The position numbers and the translations under genes were made by a program. DNA of 64,000 nucleotides from assembly GCF_001514065.1 (NCBI RefSeq), contig NZ_KQ948422.1:744001-808000 (forward strand). The letters run 5' to 3'. The notes under the pieces were generated by a model. It was not told the DNA's origin, did not search any database, and saw nothing but the letters and a program-made list of their open reading frames with translations. This DNA is from Streptomyces antibioticus (lineage in GTDB: Bacteria; Actinomycetota; Actinomycetes; Streptomycetales; Streptomycetaceae). Of the stretch, positions 7,577 through 15,468 are shown one piece after another (position 1 is the first letter of the stretch; each line of letters opens with the position of its first letter).

Positions 7577-9205
7577 TCAGGAGGAGTAGTGGGCGTCGGC
7601 CTCGACGGCGACTTCGAGCACGAGCGGCTCGCGTCGGTCCGCAAGTGTCGGCAGGACCTTGTCCAGGGCGGACAGCAACGCGGCGTGGGACTCGACCCGT
7701 TCGGCCGGGCAGCCCAGGCCCTGGGCGAGGGTCGACACGCTCAGTTCGGTGAACGCGGGCCAGGCCGGGGCGGCTGAGCCCTCGCGTTCGGAGAGGCGGT
7801 CCATGATCGCGTAGCGGCCGTTGGCGAGGACGACGAACAGCACGCCGATGTCGTAGTGGGCGGCGCTCCACAGGGCCTGGATCGAGTAGAGGGAGGAGCC
7901 GTCGCCGAGCACGGCCACGACCGGCCGGTCCGGGGCGCCGTGGCGGACACCGATCGCGGCCGGCATGGCGAAGCCCAGTCCGCCCATGGCCGCGCTGAGG
8001 AAGCCGAGCGGCGCGCGGGCGGGCAGCAGCCGGTGCAGGTCCGGGCGGCTGGAGGGGGTCTCCTCGACCACCACGGCCTTCGGGTCGAGCCGCTCGGCGA
8101 GGGCGGCCAGCACATGAGCGGCGCGCAGGGGCTCACCGGGTGCGGGGGGCTGGGGAGTTGTCGGCCGGTTCAGTTTCGAGGAGCGCGGGACGGCGGGCAC
8201 CAGCGGGACCAACCGGCGCACGGTGTCGGCCGGTTCGGCGAGCAGTACCAGCTCCGCCGGGCTGCGATGGGCCTCTTCCGGGTCGTTCGTGATGACGGCG
8301 ACCCGGGTGCCCGGCTCGGTGAACTCGCCCGGGGCGTAGGTGTATTGGCGGAACGCGGCGGCTCCGACGGTGAGGACCGTGTCGTACGGGGCGAGCGCCT
8401 CGCGCAGTGCGGGGCGGACCGCGGGCAGGTGGCCGGCGAAGAGACGGTGGTCCTGGGGGAAGCCGGCGCGGGCGCCGAACGGCTCCTGGTGGACCGGGCA
8501 GTCCAGGCGCTCGGCCAGTGCGACGAGCGCCTGCCAGCCGTCGGCCGTGTCGTTGCCGGCGCCCGCCACCAGACAGGGTGAGTCGGCGGCGGTCAGCAGC
8601 GTGGCGAGAGCGGCCAGGGCGTCGTCGGAGGCCGTACGACCGCCTCGTACGGCGACCGGTCCGCGCGGCGCGGCCTGGGCGGCGTCCTCGTCGGCCTCGG
8701 CGAACCAGTCGTCCATCGGCACGACGACGACCGCCGGACCACGGCCTTCCTGGGCCTCGTGCCAGGCGCGGGCCACGGCACCGGGCACGTCCTGCGGGCG
8801 GGCCGGTGTGTGCTGCCACACCGGGTACTCCCCCGCCAGGCCGTCCAACTTCCCGGCCAGGAACGGCTCGTGGGCCAGATGCCGGCGGTCCTGCTGGCCG
8901 ACGATCACCACGAGGGGCGCGCGGTTCGCACGGGCGGTGGCCAGGGCGCTGACCGCGTTGCCGTATCCGGCGGTGGTGTGCAGCAGGACGAGCGCCGGGC
9001 GGCCGGTGGCCAGGGCGCTGCCTGAGGCCATCCCGACGACCGAGCCCTCGTGCAGGCCGAGCACGAAGGAGATGTCGGCCGGCAGGTCGGCGAGGAAGCC
9101 GACCTCGGTGGAGCCCGGATTGCTGAAGAGGGTGGTGAGGTCGTACGCGCGCAGGACGTCCAAGGTCTGTTCCTTGACGGTCCTGGCATGGGCGGCCGTG
9201 GTCAT
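7577..9205 (-). CDS. mdlC: Thiamine-diphosphate benzoylformate decarboxylase-like enzyme
   Basis: The 542-residue protein has the ThDP-enzyme layout. The N-terminal domain carries SNPGSTE (Ser32, equivalent to Ser26 of the Pseudomonas enzyme), the activating Glu53 in LHEGSVVG, and His76 in LLHTTAGYGNA, equivalent to the catalytic His70. The cofactor motif GDGSSLYSIQALWSAA is near the C-terminus. The family decarboxylates benzoylformate to benzaldehyde and CO2. One departure: the FRYHQY segment with the second catalytic histidine of the Pseudomonas enzyme reads FRQYTY here. The start has AAAGGGGA upstream. It heads a three-gene run with the dehydrogenase and the aldehyde dehydrogenase, behind a promoter region with a large palindrome. 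Confidence 0.85.
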   Translation of the reverse strand: MTTAAHARTVKEQTLDVLRAYDLTTLFSNPGSTEVGFLADLPADISFVLGLHEGSVVGMASGSALATGRPALVLLHTTAGYGNAVSALATARANRAPLVVIVGQQDRRHLAHEPFLAGKLDGLAGEYPVWQHTPARPQDVPGAVARAWHEAQEGRGPAVVVVPMDDWFAEADEDAAQAAPRGPVAVRGGRTASDDALAALATLLTAADSPCLVAGAGNDTADGWQALVALAERLDCPVHQEPFGARAGFPQDHRLFAGHLPAVRPALREALAPYDTVLTVGAAAFRQYTYAPGEFTEPGTRVAVITNDPEEAHRSPAELVLLAEPADTVRRLVPLVPAVPRSSKLNRPTTPQPPAPGEPLRAAHVLAALAERLDPKAVVVEETPSSRPDLHRLLPARAPLGFLSAAMGGLGFAMPAAIGVRHGAPDRPVVAVLGDGSSLYSIQALWSAAHYDIGVLFVVLANGRYAIMDRLSEREGSAAPAWPAFTELSVSTLAQGLGCPAERVESHAALLSALDKVLPTLADRREPLVLEVAVEADAHYSS

Positions 9206-9263
9206 CGCGGGTCCCCTTTCTGACAGGACTGGACGCTAAGCCGCCCAACCCCGCGGGGCCACA

Positions 9264-9289
9264 GGCACGTTCACTATGCGAAACGTGCC
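9264..9289 (-). promoter_or_regulatory. 26-bp palindrome, candidate IclR activator site for the mdlC promoter
   Basis: A perfect inverted repeat with 8-bp arms GGCACGTT and AACGTGCC flanks a core that on the minus strand reads TTTCGCATAGTGAA, a typical IclR-type half-site pair. It lies 59 bp upstream of the mdlC start and just upstream of a weak promoter (TAGCGT at 9233-9238 as -10, poor -35). This is the architecture of IclR-family activators. It sits between mdlC and the end of the iclR-type gene. Confidence 0.55.
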
Positions 9290-9298
9290 GTACGTGAA

Positions 9299-10036
9299 TC
9301 AGTCGACCCCGGGCAGGACGGCGCCGCTGGAGAGTTCTGCGCGCAGCCGGCCGGTGATGAGTCGGGCGGTGTCGAGGACGGCCTCGATCTGCGGCGGGCC
9401 CGGGAGTTCGACGGTGAAGGCGATCGACACGGCGGCGACGGCGTGGCCCGGCGCGGACACCACCGGCGCCGAGGCCGTCCCGAGGCCGGGCACGACCTCG
9501 TTGCGTGTGACGGCGTAGCCGCAGGACCGGGCACGGCTGATCTCCGCACGCTCACCGAGCAGTTGCGGCTCGGCGGAGAGCATCGCGATGCCCGGGGAGC
9601 CCAGGGTCAGCAGGTGCCGGTCGCCGGGGCTGTAGACGGTGCGCGAGCGGGTGCTCTCGACCTCGACGGAGACGAGCGTGACCGCTTCTTCGCCGTCCCG
9701 GACGACGAAGAAGGAGGTCAGGCCCACGCGCGCGGCCAGCTTGGCGATCTCCGGCTTGGCGATGCGCTGGAGCATGGGCAGGGTGCGGCGGCCCAGTGAC
9801 TGCGCGCGGGTGCCGATGACGTACCCGTGGTTGGTGTGCGCGACCAGGTGGTGGTCCTGGAGGGTGCGCAGCAGCCGGTAGACGATGGAGCGGTGCAGCC
9901 CCATCTGCTGGCTCAGTTCGGCCAGCGTCAGTGGTACGTCCGACAGTGCGATCACCTCCAGCAGCCGAAGCCCCCGGTCCAGGGTCTGGACGGAGGGCCG
10001 GCCGGGCGGCGGCGGGTTTTCGGCGGGTCCGGTCAT
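9299..10036 (-). CDS. IclR family transcriptional regulator
   Basis: Start chosen at the ATG overlapping the nitrilase stop (ATGA); the open frame extends far upstream but only as a shadow. The 245-residue protein has an N-terminal winged helix (SVQTLDRGLRLLEVIA, then LTLAELSQQMGLHRSIVYRLLRTLQ) and a C-terminal IclR effector domain with the typical GSPGIAML and RNEVVPGLGTASAPV stretches. IclR proteins of aromatic catabolism bind an aromatic acid and activate or repress the adjacent pathway. Its position inside the nitrilase-mdlC run, and similar boxes at 9264-9289 and 12475-12489, make it the likely pathway regulator. Confidence 0.87.
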   Translation of the reverse strand: MTGPAENPPPPGRPSVQTLDRGLRLLEVIALSDVPLTLAELSQQMGLHRSIVYRLLRTLQDHHLVAHTNHGYVIGTRAQSLGRRTLPMLQRIAKPEIAKLAARVGLTSFFVVRDGEEAVTLVSVEVESTRSRTVYSPGDRHLLTLGSPGIAMLSAEPQLLGERAEISRARSCGYAVTRNEVVPGLGTASAPVVSAPGHAVAAVSIAFTVELPGPPQIEAVLDTARLITGRLRAELSSGAVLPGVD

Positions 10037-11043
10037 GGCTCGCGGATCTCGTCGTCCAGTGCCGGGTACGCGCTCTCGGCGGGGGCTGCCTCGCCGAGCA
10101 CGGGTCGGCGGGCTTCGCGCCGGTGAACGAGGTAGGTGGCGTCGGCGCGCGCGTAGTGGCCGGCCGGGTCGTAGGCGTTCTTCGCGAGGTCGATCTCGTC
10201 GAGGTCGATGTCGGCGTACACCAGTGCTTCCTCCCCCTCGTCGACGTCCTTGGTGAGGGTACGTCCGTCGGGGCCGAAGATCCGTGAGCAGCCGCCGCCG
10301 GCTGTGAGCAGGCGGCGCTGCTCGGGTGTGGAGGCGAAGACGTCGATGCCGGCCGGGGAGATGACCTGGGTGGCCATCAGGACGAAGGCGCTGCCCTCGA
10401 TGGCGTACACCTGGGTCACGGCGGTGTTGGCCTCGGCGCTGAGCTGGAAGGCGAGGTCGCGGTAGAGACCGAAACACGGCCAACTGGCCACGTGCACCTG
10501 CTCGTTCTGCGCGTACAGGGCGTACTTGCTGAGCGGCTGGACGTGCTCGGCGCAGTTCAGGGCGCCGAGCCGGCCGAGCGCGCTGTCGACGACCTTGAGG
10601 TCGCTGCCGTCGCCCTCGCCGAACAGGCTGCGCTCGACATGGGTCGGCTTGAGCTTGCGGCGGTGCAGCAGCACGCTGCCGTCGGCGGCGATCACGGTCT
10701 GGCTGATGTAGAGGCTGCCGTGGTCCTTCTCGCTGTATCCGAGCGCGACGGTGATGCCGTGCTGCCTGGCGGCGCGGCGGATCGTGGTCAGGCCGTCGCT
10801 GTCGGGGGCGAGGGAGGCGGCGTGGTAGCGGCCGACGAAGGGGACCTGGTCGGCGACCGCGCCCAGCCACAGGAAGTGCGGGTAGCCGGGGATCCACACT
10901 TCGGGGAAGGCGATGAGCGAGGCGCCGTTCCGGGCCGCTTCCGCGATCAGGTCGACGGTCTTGGCGACCCCGGCGTCCGCGTCGAGCCAGGCGGGCTCGG
11001 CCTGGACGGCCGCGGCCGTGAAGCGGCGGATGGTGTCTGTCAT
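10033..11043 (-). CDS. Nitrilase, arylacetonitrilase-like
   Basis: Start at the ATG with AGAAGGAG upstream; an open frame continues further but is the shadow of the amidase. The 336-residue protein has the nitrilase triad Glu48 (AFPEVWIPGYP), Lys130 (HRRKLKPTHVE) and Cys164 (ALNCAEHVQP). The residue after the cysteine is Ala165, where most nitrilases have tryptophan; alanine here is known from arylacetonitrilases acting on mandelonitrile and phenylglycinonitrile, and this position affects how much amide by-product forms. It hydrolyses a nitrile to acid and ammonia in the cytoplasm. It lies 20 bp after an amidase gene, which could use the amide, and upstream of mandelate-type genes. Confidence 0.87.
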   Translation of the reverse strand: MTDTIRRFTAAAVQAEPAWLDADAGVAKTVDLIAEAARNGASLIAFPEVWIPGYPHFLWLGAVADQVPFVGRYHAASLAPDSDGLTTIRRAARQHGITVALGYSEKDHGSLYISQTVIAADGSVLLHRRKLKPTHVERSLFGEGDGSDLKVVDSALGRLGALNCAEHVQPLSKYALYAQNEQVHVASWPCFGLYRDLAFQLSAEANTAVTQVYAIEGSAFVLMATQVISPAGIDVFASTPEQRRLLTAGGGCSRIFGPDGRTLTKDVDEGEEALVYADIDLDEIDLAKNAYDPAGHYARADATYLVHRREARRPVLGEAAPAESAYPALDDEIREP

Positions 11044-11063
11044 GTCCGATCGTCTCCTTCTCT

Positions 11064-12431
11064 TCATGCTCCCGCTTCCAGGAGCTTTTCGACCAGCAGG
11101 CCGATGCCCAGGAGCTGTCGGTCGGTGTTCCAGGGCGCGTCGAGCGCCACACCGACCGGCAGTCCCGGGCCGGCCGACCGGACGGGCACGGTGAGGCCGG
11201 GAAGTGCGGCGACGCTGCCGGGTCCCGTGTTGCGGATGTAGGTGGGGAAGGCCGGACGCAGGACGCCGTCGAGCCGTACGTGCTCGGTGTCGGTGTCGAT
11301 CCGTCCGGCGGGCAGGGGGGTGGTGGGGAAGAGCACGGCGTGGGCGCCGGTGGCGCGGAAGAGCCGCCGGTAGCCGTCCACGAGGACACGGTCGCGGATA
11401 CCGAGAGCGTCCTTGTACGCCGACTCGGTGATCGCCTGCGGGAACACGACCCGGTCCATCGTGGTGCGGACGTCGGGGTCGGTGATCCGCGCCAGGAGTT
11501 CCGCCGGATCCGCACCGTCCGTCGCCGCGCTCAGGTACCCGGGCAGCTGCCTGGCCGCCTCGTAGAGGGTGATCGGGAATCCGGCCCGTTCCTCGGCCGT
11601 CTCGACCTCCGGCAGTCGCGCCGGCACGAGCCGGACCCCGGCGCGCCCCAGTACGTGCAGGCAGTGCTCCCAGACCTCGGCGGTGCGCGGGTGCAACGGC
11701 TCGGTGAAGTGGTGCTCGGGGACGGCGAGCACCACATGGCGCGGGTCGGGCGCCTGGACCGCGAGGCGGTCGGCGGCGAGGACGGCGTCCGGCAGGACCA
11801 GGTCCGCGACGGTCGGGGCCATGGGGCCGATCGTGTCGCGCGTCCACGACAGCGGGGTCACTCCGTCGGCCGGATAACGGCCGGTCGTCGGGCGAAGACC
11901 GGCGATGCCGGTCAGGGCGGCCGGGACACGGACCGAGCCTCCGGTGTCGGTGCCCAGGCCGGCCGGCGCCAGACCGGCGGCGACGGCGGTCGCGGTGCCG
12001 CCGCTGCTTCCGCCCGCGAATCGGGTGGGGTCGGCGGGGTTGCGGGCAGGGCCGTAAGGGCCGCCCACGCCGGTGGCTCCGAAGGCCAGTTCGTGCATGT
12101 TGGTCTTGCCCAGCACGATCGCGCCGGCCGCGCGCAGCCGGGTGATCGCCTGCGCGTCCTGGTCCGGGACGAATCCGGCGAGGGCCTCGCAGCCCGCCGT
12201 GTTGGGGAGCCCGGCGACGTGGATGTTGTCCTTCACGGCGATCGGCAGCCCGTGCAGCGGTCCCCGTACAGGTCCGCGGTCCGCGGCCGCGGCCTCGGCG
12301 AGCGCGCGGTCCGCGTCAAGGGTGACGAAGGCTCCCAGGTCGCCCGCCGACTCCGTGCGCGCGATCAGGTCCTCGGTGAGCGAGACGCTGGTGAGCGTCC
12401 CGGCGGCGAGCCGGGAGAGGGCGGTGTGCAT
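11064..12431 (-). CDS. Amidase-signature family amidase
   Basis: The 455-residue protein has the amidase signature triad: Lys67 (PIAVKDN), the GGSSGG cis-serine pair Ser142/143 and the nucleophile Ser166 (GTDTGGSVRVP). It hydrolyses an amide to acid and ammonia. The start is set at MHTALSRL because a -10 (TATGGT) ends six bases before this ATG, suggesting a leaderless message; an upstream methionine at 12482 would lie across the promoter and the IclR-type box. It is the first gene of the minus-strand catabolic run, 20 bp before the nitrilase, and could convert mandelamide released by the nitrilase. Substrate not provable from sequence. Confidence 0.84.
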   Translation of the reverse strand: MHTALSRLAAGTLTSVSLTEDLIARTESAGDLGAFVTLDADRALAEAAAADRGPVRGPLHGLPIAVKDNIHVAGLPNTAGCEALAGFVPDQDAQAITRLRAAGAIVLGKTNMHELAFGATGVGGPYGPARNPADPTRFAGGSSGGTATAVAAGLAPAGLGTDTGGSVRVPAALTGIAGLRPTTGRYPADGVTPLSWTRDTIGPMAPTVADLVLPDAVLAADRLAVQAPDPRHVVLAVPEHHFTEPLHPRTAEVWEHCLHVLGRAGVRLVPARLPEVETAEERAGFPITLYEAARQLPGYLSAATDGADPAELLARITDPDVRTTMDRVVFPQAITESAYKDALGIRDRVLVDGYRRLFRATGAHAVLFPTTPLPAGRIDTDTEHVRLDGVLRPAFPTYIRNTGPGSVAALPGLTVPVRSAGPGLPVGVALDAPWNTDRQLLGIGLLVEKLLEAGA

Positions 12432-12437
12432 GGGCGG

Positions 12438-12466
12438 ACCATAGGGTCCTGGCCCCTGCCGGTGAA
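12438..12466 (-). promoter_or_regulatory. Candidate leaderless promoter of the amidase-nitrilase run
   Basis: On the minus strand TTCACC (12461-12466) and TATGGT (12438-12443) are 17 bp apart. The ATG at 12431 begins seven bases after the -10, with no ribosome-binding site between, so transcription probably starts at the A of the start codon. Confidence 0.45.
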
Positions 12467-12474
12467 CAGGGCTG

Positions 12475-12489
12475 TTTCGCAATGCGAGA
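12475..12489 (-). promoter_or_regulatory. IclR-type box upstream of the amidase promoter
   Basis: The 15-bp imperfect palindrome TTTCGCAATGCGAGA (plus strand) lies eight bases upstream of the -35 hexamer of the amidase promoter. Read on the minus strand it agrees at 11 of 15 positions with the core of the palindrome in front of mdlC. It also lies in the region shared with the divergent ABC importer. Confidence 0.5.
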
Positions 12490-12695
12490 CTGCGGCGCCG
12501 GCTCCAGAGGTGCCGTAGTCCCGCTACGTCTCTCTGCGTACAGCGGATGTTTCATTCAGGTCACCGAGGGCGTCGCCGTCTCTCATATCGAATCCGTGCC
12601 CTGTCCAGGCACGGACGGCGGCCCTACGTTCGCGGCCACTTCCACCCCTCCGCCGCAGCCTGTGACCTGCGGCTCAAGGCCCTCCGGAGCCCGCC

Positions 12696-14018
12696 ATGGA
12701 ACACCCCGCGATCCAGCCGTCCCGCCGCAACGTCCTCAGAGGCCTCGGAGCCACTGCCGTGGCGGCCGCCCCGATCCTGTCCGCCTGTTCCTCCGGCCTC
12801 AAGGGCTCGGGCACATCGACCGGCGACACCATCAAGATCGGTTACATCAGCCCGCGCACCGGCGCCTACGCGGCCTTCGCCGAGTCCGACGCGTACATCC
12901 TCGAGCAGGTGCGTGCCTTCTTCGCCAAGGGGATCACTCACGACGGCAAGAAGTACGACGTGAAGATCCTGGACCGGGACACGGGCTCGGATCCGCAGCA
13001 GGCGGCCACCATCGCGGACGAGCTGATCTCCCAGGAGCAGGTCGACCTCGTCCTCGTGACCGCGACGCCGGAGACGATCCACCCGGTGGCGGCCAAGTGC
13101 GAGAGCGAGGGTGTGCCCTGCGTCTCGACCATCGAACCCTGGCAGGCTTGGTTCTTCGGTCGTGGCGCAACGCCGAAGAAGACGTTCAAGTACACGTTCC
13201 ACTTCTTCGACGGCATCGAGCACCTGTCCAGGGTCGAGACCGACATGTGGCGGCAGCACGCCACCAACAAGAAGGTCGGCGTGCTGTGGCCCAACGACTC
13301 CGATGGCAACGCCTTCCGGGACAAGGCCACCGGTTACCGTTCGCAGCCCCCGACCAAGGGTTTCACGTTCGTCGACCCGGGTTCCTACGAGCCCGGCACC
13401 AAGGACTTCTCCTCGATCATCGCGAAGTTCAAGAAGGAGGGCGTCGAGATCCTCGCCGGCGTGCCCTCGCCGCCCGACTTCGCGACGTTCTGGACCCAGG
13501 CCGCCCAGCAGAACTTCAAGCCCAAGGTCGCCACCATCTCCAAGGCCATCCTCTTCGAGTCGACGGTGGCCTCCCTGCCGAACAATCTCGGCAACGGGCT
13601 GTGCACGGCCAGCTGGTGGGTGCCGCAGTTCCCGTTCACCTCCACGATCACCGGACAGACGGCCACCGCGCTGGCCGACGACTACGAGAAGTCCCCGCTG
13701 GCGAAGGGCCGGACGTGGAACCAGGGGCTCGGCCCCAACCACGCGCTGTTCGAGGTGGCCAACCACGTCCTGCGCAACGCGAACCCCAAGGACCGCGAGG
13801 CCGTCGCCGCCCAGATCGCGAAGACCAGCCTCGACACCGTCCTCGGTCACCTCACCTGGACCGGCGGCGGTGCGGCCAACCCGGTCAAGAACGTCGCCAC
13901 CATCCCCATGGTCGGCACCCAGTGGGTCAAGAGCAGCAGTGGGGCGTACGACCTGAAGGTGGTCAGCAACGACCTGCTGCCGCAGGTCAAGACCGACGCC
14001 AAGGCGGCGGACCTGTGA
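12696..14018 (+). CDS. Liv-type ABC importer, substrate-binding lipoprotein
   Basis: The 440-residue protein has a Tat-like signal (SRRNVLRGLGA) ending in the lipobox LSAC with Cys31, so it is an exported lipoprotein. The mature part starts TIKIGYISPRTGAYAAFAESD, the type I periplasmic-binding-protein opening shared by branched-chain amino acid, amide and aromatic-acid binding proteins. It is the first of five overlapping genes for an importer. It is transcribed divergently from the amidase/nitrilase run, about 260 bp apart, which suggests a ligand belonging to that pathway (an aromatic acid, amide or hydroxynitrile) rather than leucine. That ligand is inferred from context only. Confidence 0.85.
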   Translation: MEHPAIQPSRRNVLRGLGATAVAAAPILSACSSGLKGSGTSTGDTIKIGYISPRTGAYAAFAESDAYILEQVRAFFAKGITHDGKKYDVKILDRDTGSDPQQAATIADELISQEQVDLVLVTATPETIHPVAAKCESEGVPCVSTIEPWQAWFFGRGATPKKTFKYTFHFFDGIEHLSRVETDMWRQHATNKKVGVLWPNDSDGNAFRDKATGYRSQPPTKGFTFVDPGSYEPGTKDFSSIIAKFKKEGVEILAGVPSPPDFATFWTQAAQQNFKPKVATISKAILFESTVASLPNNLGNGLCTASWWVPQFPFTSTITGQTATALADDYEKSPLAKGRTWNQGLGPNHALFEVANHVLRNANPKDREAVAAQIAKTSLDTVLGHLTWTGGGAANPVKNVATIPMVGTQWVKSSSGAYDLKVVSNDLLPQVKTDAKAADL

Positions 14019-14743
14019 GCACCCCGCTGCTCGAAGTGGACCATCTCGCCGTCAGCTTCGGCGAGTTGCACGTCCTGGAGGACGTCGAGCTGAGCGTCCC
14101 CCGCGGGCAGGCCGTCGGCATCGTCGGCCCCAACGGCGCGGGCAAGTCCACCCTGCTGAGCGCGATCTCGGGCGTCGAGCGCGCGAGTGCCGGCGCCGTG
14201 CGGCTGGCGGGCCGTGACGTCACCCGCACCTCCGCGGCCGAGCGATGCCGGCTCGGCGTGGGCCGCTCCTTCCAGATACCGCGCCCCTTCGCCGACCTGA
14301 CCGTGTTCGAGAACGCCCTGGTCGGCGCCGAACGGGGGGCCGGGCTGCGGGGCGCTCACGCCCGCGAACATTCCCTGCGCGCGCTGGAGACCGCCGGGCT
14401 GCTCGGCCTCGCCAACAAGCCCGCCGGTTCCCTGCCCCTCCTGGGCCGCAAACGGCTGGAGTTGGCGCGGGCGCTCGCCACCGGCCCCGAGCTGCTCCTC
14501 CTCGACGAGATCGCGGGCGGGCTCACCGAGGCCGAGGCGGAGGAACTCGTCGCCACCGTGCTGTCCCTGAAGGAGTCCGGCGTGACGATCCTGTGGATCG
14601 AGCACGTCGTCAAGGCGCTGGTCCAGGTCGTCGACCGGCTGGTCTGCCTCGCCTACGGCCGCATCCGCGTCGACGGCGACCCGCACGAGGTACTGGCCAG
14701 CGACGAGGTCGCCGAGGTCTATCTGGGAGGTACGGCCGCATGA
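14015..14743 (+). CDS. LivG-type ABC transporter ATPase
   Basis: Starts at the GTG overlapping the preceding stop (GTGA). The 242-residue ATPase has Walker A GPNGAGKST, the RSFQIPRPF Q-loop region typical of LivG, a degenerate signature region (GSLPLLGRKRLELARAL) and Walker B ELLLLDEIAGGL. It would bind one permease and drive uptake together with its LivF-like partner encoded next. The signature LLGRK in place of the usual LSYGQ or LSGGQ is unusual and worth noting, as one of the two ATP sites may be degenerate. Confidence 0.88.
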   Translation: MSTPLLEVDHLAVSFGELHVLEDVELSVPRGQAVGIVGPNGAGKSTLLSAISGVERASAGAVRLAGRDVTRTSAAERCRLGVGRSFQIPRPFADLTVFENALVGAERGAGLRGAHAREHSLRALETAGLLGLANKPAGSLPLLGRKRLELARALATGPELLLLDEIAGGLTEAEAEELVATVLSLKESGVTILWIEHVVKALVQVVDRLVCLAYGRIRVDGDPHEVLASDEVAEVYLGGTAA

Positions 14744-15468
14744 ACACACTGCTGAGCGTGGCGAACGTCGACGCCGGATACGGGGACTTCCAGGCCCTGT
14801 TCGGCATCGACCTCGAAGTGGACGAGGGCGAGCTGCTGGCCCTGGTCGGCGCCAACGGGGCAGGAAAGTCAACGCTGTTGCGGACCATCGCCGGGGCCTT
14901 GAAGCCGTTCGACGGTACCGTCCGCTTCGCCGGCGAGGACGTCACCGCGGAGCCCGACGTCCGGCGCGCCCGCAAGGGCATCGGACTGGTCCCGGAGGGC
15001 CGCCGCCTCTTCGCGTCCCTCACCGTGGAGGAGAACCTCCAGGTGGGCGCCGCCACCGGACGCAAGGGGCCGTGGAACCTGGCCAAGGTGTACGAGGCGA
15101 TGCCGCTGGTCGCCGACCGCCGTACCCGCAGGGCGGCCCGGCTCTCCGGCGGTGAGCAGCAGGCCGTCGCCATCGGCCGGGCCCTGATGGGCAATCCGCG
15201 TCTGCTGCTCCTCGACGAGGTGTCCCTGGGGCTGGCCCCGGTCGTGGTGGACCAGCTGTACACGGCGCTGCCGGGCATCCGCGCCGAAGGCACGACGGTG
15301 ATCCTCGTCGAACAGGACCTCAACCGCACGCTCGCCGTCGCGGACCGGGTCGCCTGCGTCCTGGAAGGGCGCATCGTGCTCACCGGGCGGGCCGACAGGC
15401 TCACCCGCGACCAGGTGACCGCCGCCTACTTCGGCACCGGCACCCTCCCGGAGGTGACCTCCTCATGA
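14740..15468 (+). CDS. LivF-type ABC transporter ATPase
   Basis: Starts at the ATG of the ATGA overlap with livG. The 242-residue ATPase has Walker A GANGAGKST, the LivF-type GLVPEGRRLFASLTVEENL stretch, the signature LSGGEQQAVAIGRAL and Walker B LLLLDEVSLGLAP, with a switch-region EQD (VILVEQDLN). It pairs with the LivG-like subunit to energise the importer. Unlike that partner its signature motif is intact. It is translationally coupled to the genes on both sides. Confidence 0.9.
   Translation: MNTLLSVANVDAGYGDFQALFGIDLEVDEGELLALVGANGAGKSTLLRTIAGALKPFDGTVRFAGEDVTAEPDVRRARKGIGLVPEGRRLFASLTVEENLQVGAATGRKGPWNLAKVYEAMPLVADRRTRRAARLSGGEQQAVAIGRALMGNPRLLLLDEVSLGLAPVVVDQLYTALPGIRAEGTTVILVEQDLNRTLAVADRVACVLEGRIVLTGRADRLTRDQVTAAYFGTGTLPEVTSS

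Noticed and set aside
11044..11847. N-terminal extension of the nitrilase
   Set aside because: The extension is Arg/Pro-rich, lies opposite the amidase frame and lacks a ribosome-binding site; the family starts at MTDTIRRF.
12482..14014. Plus-strand frame reaching the livG start
   Set aside because: It is the shadow of the substrate-binding protein; only the part from 14015 reads as an ATPase.
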